Shown: piece by piece, positions 1 to 6,218 of the stretch
Numbering within the stretch: position 1 is the first letter of the stretch
Layout: the number at the start of each line of letters is the position of its first letter
The notes under the pieces: model-generated
Database searches by the model: none
Told to the model about the DNA's origin: nothing
The model's input: only the letters and a program-made list of their open reading frames with translations
Position numbers and translations under genes: made by a program
Assembly (NCBI GenBank): GCA_903915615.1
Contig: CAIWTR010000427.1
Span: forward strand, 1-9,095
Reading direction: 5' to 3'
DNA: 9,095 nt
From: an uncultured Armatimonadota bacterium
Lineage (GTDB): Bacteria > Armatimonadota > Armatimonadia > Armatimonadales > Armatimonadaceae

Positions 1-153
1 AGTGGCACGGATGCGATGGCGCGTCTGCAACAAAATGGCGTTCGTGCGAGCGGAATGGGGGCCACACGCCTCCGGTTCGTAACGCATAGAGACATCAGCA
101 CCGCTGACATCCATAAGGCTGGGGTAGGGATCAGAGCCGCATTCACGCCTTAG
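1..153 (+). CDS. ltaE: Low-specificity L-threonine aldolase, C-terminal end (partial)
   Basis: The plus-strand frame starting at base 1 is open for 50 codons and ends with TAG at 151-153. It contains the stretch LRFVTHRDISTADIHKA, which I recognise as the C-terminal small-domain signature of fold-type I PLP-dependent threonine aldolases (an arginine in an RFVTH strand, then a D[IV]S..DI helix). The family cleaves L-threonine or allo-threonine to glycine and acetaldehyde in the cytoplasm. The PLP lysine and most of the protein lie upstream of the window, so catalytic competence cannot be judged. The gene ends 15 bases before the convergent stop of the TauE-family gene. The assignment rests on a short tail and on pattern memory. 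Confidence 0.75.
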   Translation, partial: SGTDAMARLQQNGVRASGMGATRLRFVTHRDISTADIHKAGVGIRAAFTP

Positions 154-168
154 ATTGGTCGTTAGGGG

Positions 169-942
169 TTACTTAAGCGCGGCCAAGACATCTTTGCCGA
201 TCAAGAACCAGATGCCAGAAATGCCGGCAAACGTAAGCGCCAGGGCTTCGAAGCGCCCTTGGTCTATTTTCTGGGCAATCTTGCGACCCACGAAGCCACC
301 GGCGATTGCAGCCGGAAACAACATCGCGCTCTGGCCCGCCGAGTGCAGCGTGATCGTTCCGCCATAAATCCCAAATGGCACTTTCACCCAATTGAGGCAA
401 AAGAAGTACCATGCACTCGTTCCGAGAAATGTCAGCTTTGGGAGCCGCATCGCGATCAGGTAAAGGTTCATCACCGGACCCGCCGCATTGGCCACCATCG
501 TCGTAAAACCAGCAATGAGTCCCACAAAACCCGCTGACCACGGCGGCAATGGTTTCTCTGCGACCCCAGCTGCCGTCATCCGCCTGCGACGCACCGACAG
601 AAGAACCATCGGTATAATGCTCGCGCCGATCAGCTGCTTCACCGCTTGGTCATTGAGCCGTGACAATGCAAAGGTCCCAACCACAATTCCCGCCAGCGCC
701 CAAGGAGCCAGCTGCAGAATCTTCTTCCAATCAGCCTCGCGGCGATAGGTCAGAACAGCAAGCACATCGGCGCAAATCAGCACCAGTAGCACAATCCCCA
801 CTGACTCCCGTGCAGGGAGAAAAAAGGCAAAAAGAGGCACCGCCAAAATACCGAGCCCCGGGATTCCGGTCTTGGACATACCAGCAATAAAGGCCCCGGC
901 GAATGCCAGGGCCCAGTGCCACCAAGGAGATGTGAACGTCAT
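169..942 (-). CDS. TauE/SafE-family membrane transporter
   Basis: The 257-residue protein is almost entirely hydrophobic, with roughly seven or eight predicted membrane segments in two halves, as in the TauE/SafE (DUF81) family. The N-terminal segment contains AGMSKTGIPGLGILAVPLF, a typical first family repeat (G-x-x-K-T/G-x-P-G-x-G). The second half has GLIAGFTTMVANAAGPVMNLYL, the matching repeat with its A-N-A-A-G-P signature. Family members are implicated in export of sulfite, sulfoacetate or other small anions, but the substrate here is unknown. The ATG at 942 was chosen over a longer start at 1053 because the extra 37 residues are not membrane-like and lie inside uppP. The chosen ATG shares one base with the uppP stop (TAATG), which suggests translational coupling. 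No good Shine-Dalgarno precedes it. It is the last gene of the operon. Confidence 0.88.
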   Translation of the reverse strand: MTFTSPWWHWALAFAGAFIAGMSKTGIPGLGILAVPLFAFFLPARESVGIVLLVLICADVLAVLTYRREADWKKILQLAPWALAGIVVGTFALSRLNDQAVKQLIGASIIPMVLLSVRRRRMTAAGVAEKPLPPWSAGFVGLIAGFTTMVANAAGPVMNLYLIAMRLPKLTFLGTSAWYFFCLNWVKVPFGIYGGTITLHSAGQSAMLFPAAIAGGFVGRKIAQKIDQGRFEALALTFAGISGIWFLIGKDVLAALK

Positions 943-1793
943 TACGGGGTCAGTATACGCTGGTTCAAGAGGAAGAAAATGACCGCGGCAAGAGCAATCC
1001 GGTAGAGGACAAAGCCGGCTGTGGATGCTTTGCTGAGGTAGCGAAGCAGCCATGCAATACAGGCGTAACCAACGAGACCGGCAATCACAGTCGCGACTGC
1101 AACCTCTGGCATCGACCAGTTAATGTCTGCATCCGCGCCGTAGACTTGTTCCTTCTTGCCAACCAGGTCTTTCAGCTCGACCAGACCGCTGAGCAGGATG
1201 GCAGGGAGTGACAAGAGGAAGGAAAAGCGTACAGCCGCCTCGCGGTCGAGGCCTGTGAAGAACGCACCTGTCAATGTTGAGCCTGAGCGGGATGCGCCCG
1301 GTATCAGAGCAATGGCTTGGAAGAGACCAACGATGATTCCATCTTTGATCTGGATGTCCTTGCCATCCCGGCGTGGATTCGTCATCCGCTCCGCAAGTCC
1401 CATCAGGAGACCCATCACCACGAGCATCGTTGCATTGATGTAGAGGTTGTGCAGGTCCTTCTCGATGAACTTTTTGAGCAAGAGTCCGATGACGCCGATC
1501 GGTATGGTACCGATGATCACCGCATAGAACAGCCGTGCTTGGGATGACATTTTGTCGCCACCCTTGGACAACGACTTGAACATCCCGCCGATGGTGTCAA
1601 TGATGTCCTTGCGGAAATACACCATCACCGCAATCATCGTTCCGAGCTGTGTAACCGCTGTGAACTGAGCTCCTGGCTTGTGCCAACCGATGAGTTTTGG
1701 CACGATGTCAAGGTGCGCCGAGGATGAAATCGGGAGGAACTCAGTCAGTCCCTGCACGACTCCCAGTGTAACCGCTTCAATCCAGTGACCCAC
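942..1793 (-). CDS. uppP: Undecaprenyl-diphosphatase (UppP/BacA)
   Basis: This integral membrane enzyme removes a phosphate from undecaprenyl pyrophosphate, regenerating the lipid carrier for peptidoglycan and other envelope glycans; family members often confer bacitracin tolerance. The 283-residue length is normal. The (E/Q)xxxE catalytic motif is Q14-x-x-x-E18 within GVVQGLTEFLPISSSAHL, with His27 after the serine run. The second conserved loop is PGASRSGS (residues 165-172), carrying the family's active-site arginine. The remainder is a series of hydrophobic helices. The start is a GTG at 1793, preceded by GGAGGG with 8-base spacing. It follows the AI-2E-family gene by 22 bases and its TAA overlaps the TauE-family ATG. 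Sharing an operon with a sugar-1-phosphate transferase puts carrier loading and carrier recycling together. Confidence 0.95.
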   Translation of the reverse strand: MGHWIEAVTLGVVQGLTEFLPISSSAHLDIVPKLIGWHKPGAQFTAVTQLGTMIAVMVYFRKDIIDTIGGMFKSLSKGGDKMSSQARLFYAVIIGTIPIGVIGLLLKKFIEKDLHNLYINATMLVVMGLLMGLAERMTNPRRDGKDIQIKDGIIVGLFQAIALIPGASRSGSTLTGAFFTGLDREAAVRFSFLLSLPAILLSGLVELKDLVGKKEQVYGADADINWSMPEVAVATVIAGLVGYACIAWLLRYLSKASTAGFVLYRIALAAVIFFLLNQRILTP

Positions 1794-1801
1794 GTTGCCA
1801 G

Positions 1802-1807
1802 CCCTCC
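1802..1807 (-). promoter_or_regulatory. Shine-Dalgarno of uppP
   Basis: On the minus strand these six bases read GGAGGG, ending 8 bases before the GTG at 1793. This is the strongest ribosome-binding site inside the operon and decides the GTG start. It occupies one of the few true gaps in the operon, so uppP may be translated independently of the upstream gene. Confidence 0.75.
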
Positions 1808-1815
1808 AGTAAACC

Positions 1816-3045
1816 CTACGCCTGCTGCGTGTTTGCCTTGACTGCCCGGCTCATATGGTCCGCCTTTCGTTGGCGTGCTTGCTGAGGATACACGTAGTAA
1901 TGCATCAGGAGCAGGCGAGCCAACGCGGCGACTGGCGCAGCAAGGAACATCCCCATCAGACCAAAGAACTCTCCGCCTACCAGCAACGCAATAATCACGA
2001 TCACAGCGTGCAGGTGCAGGCGGTCCCCGAGAATCATCGGGGTGATGATTTTACTTTCGGCAAGATGCATCAGTGTAAAGAGACCCAAAATGATAATTAG
2101 GCTGCCGTAGTTGCCATTTGATGAACATTGAACGAAGACGAGGATGCCTAGAGGGATGCCACCGAGGAGTGGGCCAATCACAGGAACAACACGCGTTACC
2201 GCCGCGATGAGGGCAAGGGTTAGCGCATATTTGATCTGGAAGACGCCGAGGAGCAACCCGATCACTACGCCGGCGATTGCTGCCAGCACAAACTGTGCGA
2301 TGAGGAACGAGCGCATAATCATCGCTCCCTCCATCATCACAGCATGTGCCAGACGTTGCTGGCGGACTGGCAGGAAGCGGAGGAACTCCCGCTTGAGGTC
2401 ACGGCCATCCACGATGAAGTAATAGGCCATCACAGGAACGAGGATCAGCTCGACGATATGTGCGGCAGCAGAAAGCGTCTTGGACACCAGACCCGTCAGA
2501 TAGGTCGTGATGGACTTGCCGATTTCAGGTGACTGCTCTGCCCCGCCTGTCTTGGATCCGCCTCCGCTTTGAGGAGCAAGCTTTTGCACCCAGTCTGGGA
2601 GGCCTTCCCAGGTGGTCTTCAGGTTTTCTGTCTGCTTGGTGATCTGCGCCTGAATGTTTGGCCAGTCATTCACCAGATTTTTGAACTCCACCTGGAACGG
2701 TTGGAGGAACACGACAATGATTCCGACAAGCGCTGCCAAGATGGCTGCGAGCACAATCCCTGCGGCGATGGCCCGCCGGGTATGGCGCGGAATTTTCATG
2801 AGTGGCTTGAAGCGCATCAATGGATCCACGAACGCGCCCGCTGCACTCGCAAGGATGCCGGCAGCAATCACCGTTGTGACAACGGTCTGCAGTCTCCAGA
2901 GCAAGTACAAGATGCCCGCGAGTATTAGGAGTCGGATGCTCCTCGCTTTGAAAAATGCCCACATGTGGACAAAGAAAGCGTGGATGCCAGAGCGGACGAT
3001 ATGTTCCCAATCGTCGCGTGTCAGCTGCCGGGTGTCATTTTCCAT
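1816..3045 (-). CDS. AI-2E family (PerM-like) membrane protein
   Basis: The 409-residue multi-pass protein has the AI-2E/PerM (UPF0118) architecture. It has N-terminal hydrophobic helices (the run LLILAGILYLLW is early), then a soluble stretch containing KNLVNDWPNIQAQITKQTEN, then a C-terminal membrane block. Family hallmarks are VTRVVPVIGPLLGGIPLG and, near the end, LLVGGEFFGLMGMFLAAPVA. The family name comes from a proposed autoinducer-2 export role for one member; other members have been linked to sodium/proton antiport, so the substrate is not predictable. The start is uncertain. The ATG at 3045 overlaps wecB by 11 bases. A TTG at 3057 would add four residues. An AGAGG lies 15 bases before the ATG and only 3 before the TTG, so neither is ideally spaced. 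Position immediately before uppP may indicate a role around the undecaprenyl carrier (inference). Confidence 0.88.
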   Translation of the reverse strand: MENDTRQLTRDDWEHIVRSGIHAFFVHMWAFFKARSIRLLILAGILYLLWRLQTVVTTVIAAGILASAAGAFVDPLMRFKPLMKIPRHTRRAIAAGIVLAAILAALVGIIVVFLQPFQVEFKNLVNDWPNIQAQITKQTENLKTTWEGLPDWVQKLAPQSGGGSKTGGAEQSPEIGKSITTYLTGLVSKTLSAAAHIVELILVPVMAYYFIVDGRDLKREFLRFLPVRQQRLAHAVMMEGAMIMRSFLIAQFVLAAIAGVVIGLLLGVFQIKYALTLALIAAVTRVVPVIGPLLGGIPLGILVFVQCSSNGNYGSLIIILGLFTLMHLAESKIITPMILGDRLHLHAVIVIIALLVGGEFFGLMGMFLAAPVAALARLLLMHYYVYPQQARQRKADHMSRAVKANTQQA

Positions 3046-4171
3046 CGTTGGTTTCAAATGCCTCTAATATCCAGCTGCGGATTTGCACCGCCGAATCGCC
3101 CTGGCCATACGGGCTAACCGCCTGGCTCATCCTCGCATAGACTGCATCATCCGACAAGAGGGCATTTGTTGCGGCTGCAATTTTTGCCTTATCGGTTCCC
3201 ACAAGCACTGCATTGCCGGCATGCACCCCTTCAGGGCGCTCCGTAGTTTCCCGAAGAATTACAACTGGTTTTCCAAGGCCTGGTGCTTCTTCCTGCGCTC
3301 CGCCGCTATCGGTCAGGACAAACGTGGAGCGACGCATCAGGTGGATGAACGGGAAGTACTCCTGTGGTTCCGTGAGCAAAATCCGTGGATGCCCACCAAG
3401 AATCGGAACCACCGTTTCACGAACGACCGGGTTTTTGTGCATCGGGAAGATGACACGCACATCGTCATGGTTGGTAACCATTTCGAGAATCGCTTCGCAG
3501 ATATGCTGCATCGGCTCGCCCCAGTTTTCACGACGGTGCGCGGTCACCAAAACGATGCGTCCGGGTGTGTCTACAAATGCTTGGACAGCAGTATCTTCGA
3601 AGGCATAGTCCTGTGCAACAACGAGATGCAAGGCATCCACAACCGTGTTTCCTGTCACACGAATCGTGGCTGGGTCAACGCCTTCCGCACGGAGGTTCGC
3701 GGCGCTCAGCTCCGTTGGGGCGCAGTGGAAATCGGTGAGGCGCCCGGTGAGGCGGCGGTTCATTTCCTCCGGGAATGGATTCCACTTGTTATCTGTTCGA
3801 AGGCCGGCTTCTACATGAAGAAACTTTGCTTTTGCATAAAACGCGGCGAGGCTTGCCACAAATGTCGTCGTCGTATCGCCTTGCGCGATGACGAGATCTG
3901 GTTGCTCCGCTTCCAGCACGGGCACCAAGGCTGCGAGGGCGCGCGTTGTGAGATCGGTCAGCGTCTGACGATCCGTCATCAGCTGTAAGTCGTAGTCAGG
4001 AGTGACATCGAAGACGCGGAGGACCTGCTCAAGCATTTCCTTATGCTGACCGGTGGAGATTCGGATGATGCGAATCTGGTCCGGATGCCGCTCGAGTTCC
4101 TTAATAACCGGTGCCATTTTGACAGCATCCGGGCGGGTCCCAAACACACAGGCAACCGAAACACGCTTCAT
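3035..4171 (-). CDS. wecB: UDP-N-acetylglucosamine 2-epimerase (non-hydrolysing)
   Basis: This cytoplasmic enzyme interconverts UDP-GlcNAc and UDP-ManNAc, a precursor of enterobacterial common antigen, teichoic-acid linkage units and various capsules. The 378-residue length is typical. It has the GT-B two-domain fold. The N-terminal signature is FGTRPDAVKMAPVIKEL (residues 10-26; the usual Glu of GTRPEA is a conservative Asp). It is followed by QGDTTTT (Asp99), HVEAGLRT (Glu121), FPEEMNRRLTGRL (Glu135/136) and TAHRRENWG (His212), and then by the UDP-binding stretch TDSGGAQEEAPGLGKPV and ERPE near residues 287-314. The ATG at 4171 was chosen because it forms an ATGA overlap with the acetyltransferase stop and has AGGAG 7 bases upstream; an upstream GTG at 4195 would add eight atypical residues. 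It follows the lipid-carrier sugar transferase after one acetyltransferase gene. No ManNAc dehydrogenase or ManNAc transferase is in the window. Confidence 0.95.
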   Translation of the reverse strand: MKRVSVACVFGTRPDAVKMAPVIKELERHPDQIRIIRISTGQHKEMLEQVLRVFDVTPDYDLQLMTDRQTLTDLTTRALAALVPVLEAEQPDLVIAQGDTTTTFVASLAAFYAKAKFLHVEAGLRTDNKWNPFPEEMNRRLTGRLTDFHCAPTELSAANLRAEGVDPATIRVTGNTVVDALHLVVAQDYAFEDTAVQAFVDTPGRIVLVTAHRRENWGEPMQHICEAILEMVTNHDDVRVIFPMHKNPVVRETVVPILGGHPRILLTEPQEYFPFIHLMRRSTFVLTDSGGAQEEAPGLGKPVVILRETTERPEGVHAGNAVLVGTDKAKIAAATNALLSDDAVYARMSQAVSPYGQGDSAVQIRSWILEAFETNDGK

Positions 4172-4743
4172 AATGCGACTCCTAAAACCGGACACGCTGC
4201 ATGCTGTGTCCGCGCGATGGCATAGTGGAAATAAATACGTTCACGCCCTTTGACGATCCGTAGCTCAGAATTAACCTTCTGCATGCCCAGTTTTTCCATC
4301 ACGCGTTGACTCCCGACATTATCGGCATCCGCGTATGCATCCACTACCAGAATTCCCGGGTTTTGAAATGCAGCATCAAGGAGGAGAGCACCGGCTTCTG
4401 TCGCGTAGCCAAGTCCCCAGGATGCACGGCGAAACACATAGCCAAGCTCGCAGTTTCCAGGGTGGCCGGATTGCAAGCCCATCAGGTCGATTGCACCAAT
4501 CATCTCGCCGGATGCCAGCTCGGTCACGGCATAGCCAAACGATGTTCCTTTACGTCGGCGATCCTGTTGTTGCTGTAAAAACATCCGCACAACCATCGCA
4601 TCCACCGTTGGGTGCCATGGCAGGTAAGTCGTGACATCCGGGTCGGATGAATACACGAGGGCTGCGGTGATATCCGCTGGCGAAATCGGGCGTAAGGAAA
4701 GACGTTCGCCGATAAGGGTGTCCGGGAGAATCTTTCGCTTCAT
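4168..4743 (-). CDS. GNAT N-acetyltransferase, RimJ/RimL-like
   Basis: The 191-residue protein has the Acetyltransf_3 pattern. The N-terminal entry is LIGERLSLRPISPADI (about residues 10-25). The acetyl-CoA pyrophosphate loop RRASWGLGYATEA (about 105-117) follows a CELGYVF strand. Near residues 141-154 is DNVGSQRVMEKLGM, the conserved Asn-x-x-S-x-R-V-x-E-K-L-G-M helix. Such enzymes acetylate N-termini of ribosomal proteins, antibiotics or amino sugars, and sequence alone does not give the substrate. Lying between a sugar-1-phosphate transferase and wecB, an amino-sugar substrate is possible but unproven. The ATG at 4743 was preferred to a start at 4758 because it forms a 4-base ATGA overlap with the upstream stop. 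The last dozen or so residues form a tail beyond the usual family end, whose coding DNA contains the wecB Shine-Dalgarno. Confidence 0.85.
   Translation of the reverse strand: MKRKILPDTLIGERLSLRPISPADITAALVYSSDPDVTTYLPWHPTVDAMVVRMFLQQQQDRRRKGTSFGYAVTELASGEMIGAIDLMGLQSGHPGNCELGYVFRRASWGLGYATEAGALLLDAAFQNPGILVVDAYADADNVGSQRVMEKLGMQKVNSELRIVKGRERIYFHYAIARTQHAACPVLGVAL
4179..4183 (-). promoter_or_regulatory. Shine-Dalgarno of wecB
   Basis: On the minus strand this reads AGGAG with 7 bases to the ATG at 4171, and it lies within the 3' end of the acetyltransferase gene. It supports the ATG at 4171 over the GTG at 4195. Confidence 0.7.
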
Positions 4744-5738
4744 CGGCCCCAGCGCCATGCAAGGAGGAGAGCGATTGCACAGGTGCAGGCTGTCAAGCCG
4801 TAAATGGTCCAGACGGCCTGGCGTACCGAAAGGCCTTGCTTGCGCAGGCGGTGGTGGATATGGCTTTGATCCGCTTCCCGCAGAGGTGCCTTCGTTACGA
4901 CACGCTTAATGACGACATAAAAGGCATCCAGGATCGGCACACCGAGCACAAGAATAGGGACGATTACCGAAATCGTAGCGGGGACTTTGAATGCGCCGAC
5001 GACGGCAAGGGATGCGAGCAAGAAGCCAAGGAACTGCGCGCCGACGGTGCCCATAAAGATGCTCGCCGGGTTGTAGTTGTGTCTTAGGAATCCGATACAG
5101 CTTCCAGCAACCGCCGCCGCCAGAAGACCGACAACCGGGTCACTCGCGCGCATACTCACGGCCATCAGACCCATCGTTGTTGCGCAAATAGCACAAATCC
5201 CAGCCGCAAGGCCATCAAGGCCATCGAGGAAGTCAAATGTCTTCGCCGCCAAGAAAATCCAAGCCATCGTTCCGATGATCGAAACGGGCATCGGAAGCTG
5301 AATCCAGCCTCCATCAAGTGGGTTTGTGATGCCCTCAATACGGGCTCCAAATAGCGCTGCGATCAACCCGCCGGTGAGAAGCGAAAGCATTTGCTGCCAC
5401 GGCTTGAGGTCACCTTTGTCATCGAACAGGCCAACCGTTGCGACGAGGAGCGCACCAATCAAAATGCCAAGGATGGGGTGTGAGTGGTTTGTGCTTAGGC
5501 CGTGTTCAAATGCCGGGACCCACAGGAGGCGGACCAGCGCAAATGCAGCCAGAAATCCAACGATAATCGCAACGCCGCCCCAGAGAGGCGTCGGCTGCGT
5601 ATGGACATCGCGTTTGCGTGCTTCACGTACCACACCGGCGGCGATTGCCATCCGGCGAACAGGGGGGGTAACCAGTGCGGTGACCGTTCCGGCGACGGCC
5701 GCAGCAACGGCCATTTGTTGTAACAGCACCGCATTCAT
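4740..5738 (-). CDS. WecA/TagO/MraY-family undecaprenyl-phosphate sugar-1-P transferase, variant motifs
   Basis: This 332-residue multi-pass membrane protein belongs to the polyprenyl-phosphate HexNAc-1-P transferase superfamily. Such enzymes transfer a sugar phosphate (usually GlcNAc-1-P) from UDP-sugar to undecaprenyl phosphate on the cytoplasmic face, starting a glycan. Typical motifs are TPLWGGVAI (residues 50-58), VGLFDDKGDLKP (Asp106/Asp107), DGLDGLAAG (172-180), PILDAFYV (Asp271) and the His motif SHIHHRL (292-298) of the WecA/TagO branch. Two normally conserved sites differ. NAxN before DGLDGL is KTFD (166-169), and FMGDxGS is FMGTVGA (228-234), losing the Asp that corresponds to the third essential aspartate of MraY. 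It is therefore either a divergent active subfamily or an altered enzyme. The ATG at 5738 overlaps the deaminase stop by 4 bases. Superfamily call certain, substrate uncertain. Confidence 0.9.
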   Translation of the reverse strand: MNAVLLQQMAVAAAVAGTVTALVTPPVRRMAIAAGVVREARKRDVHTQPTPLWGGVAIIVGFLAAFALVRLLWVPAFEHGLSTNHSHPILGILIGALLVATVGLFDDKGDLKPWQQMLSLLTGGLIAALFGARIEGITNPLDGGWIQLPMPVSIIGTMAWIFLAAKTFDFLDGLDGLAAGICAICATTMGLMAVSMRASDPVVGLLAAAVAGSCIGFLRHNYNPASIFMGTVGAQFLGFLLASLAVVGAFKVPATISVIVPILVLGVPILDAFYVVIKRVVTKAPLREADQSHIHHRLRKQGLSVRQAVWTIYGLTACTCAIALLLAWRWGR

Positions 5739-6217
5739 TGCAGGATGAGTTTATCCCAACCGGTGTCCGAACGGCGAGGAGGTTCAGGCAGTCCACACAC
5801 CAATACACCAGCATCCCGGAGCACATCCGATGCCCAACCTTCAGGAGCATCCCCGAAAAACACCACGCGTACGATTCCCGCTCCAACAATCATCCTTGCG
5901 CAGACATGACATGGCCGGCAGGTGCAGTAAAGCGTCGCACCCTGCGTACTCACACCATGCAGAGCCGCCTGTGTGATGGCATTTTGCTCCGCATGGAGTG
6001 TGCGAATACAGCGGCCATCTTCGATAAGACAGCCGACATCCGTGCAGTGAGGTTGACCGGGCGGCGAGCCGTTATAGCCCGAGCACAAAATCCGCCGGTC
6101 GCGCACAATCAGCGCGCCAACATGCCGTCGAAGGCAAGTCGAACGCGTCGCGACCTCACGGGCGATACTGAGAAAGTACTCATCCCAGCTCGGACGCTGG
6201 CTGTCGGATTCCGTCAA
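5735..6217 (-). CDS. dCMP deaminase (ComEB-like)
   Basis: This zinc-dependent cytoplasmic enzyme deaminates dCMP to dUMP, the substrate of thymidylate synthase. From the TTG start it is 160 residues, a common length for the family. It opens with PSWDEYFLSIAREVATRSTC and contains VGALIVRD, GYNGSPPGQPHC, the zinc/catalytic motif HAEQNA (His75, Glu77) and the zinc cysteines in CRPCHVC (Cys103, Cys106). The extra GQPHCTDVGC loop (about 54-63) is characteristic of dCMP rather than cytidine deaminases. The TTG at 6217 begins one base after the glyA stop and has GGGAG 4 bases upstream. Longer starts at 6289 or 6334 would overlap glyA by 70-116 bases and add residues unlike the family. Its neighbour glyA produces the other thymidylate synthase substrate. 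Confidence 0.9.
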   Translation of the reverse strand: MTESDSQRPSWDEYFLSIAREVATRSTCLRRHVGALIVRDRRILCSGYNGSPPGQPHCTDVGCLIEDGRCIRTLHAEQNAITQAALHGVSTQGATLYCTCRPCHVCARMIVGAGIVRVVFFGDAPEGWASDVLRDAGVLVCGLPEPPRRSDTGWDKLILQ

Positions 6218-6218
6218 C

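Noticed and set aside
943..1053. Upstream start that would lengthen the TauE-family protein by 37 residues
   Set aside because: The extra residues are not membrane-like and lie in the uppP coding region; the ATG overlapping the uppP stop fits family length.
3083..3988. 301-codon open frame on the plus strand
   Set aside because: It lies wholly antisense to wecB, whose motifs are complete, and its translation has no recognisable domain and scattered Cys/His/Trp typical of a shadow frame.
4761..4770. Near-perfect Shine-Dalgarno AAGGAGGAGA on the plus strand
   Set aside because: It is the reverse complement of leucine codons in the transferase C-terminus and no plausible plus-strand gene follows.
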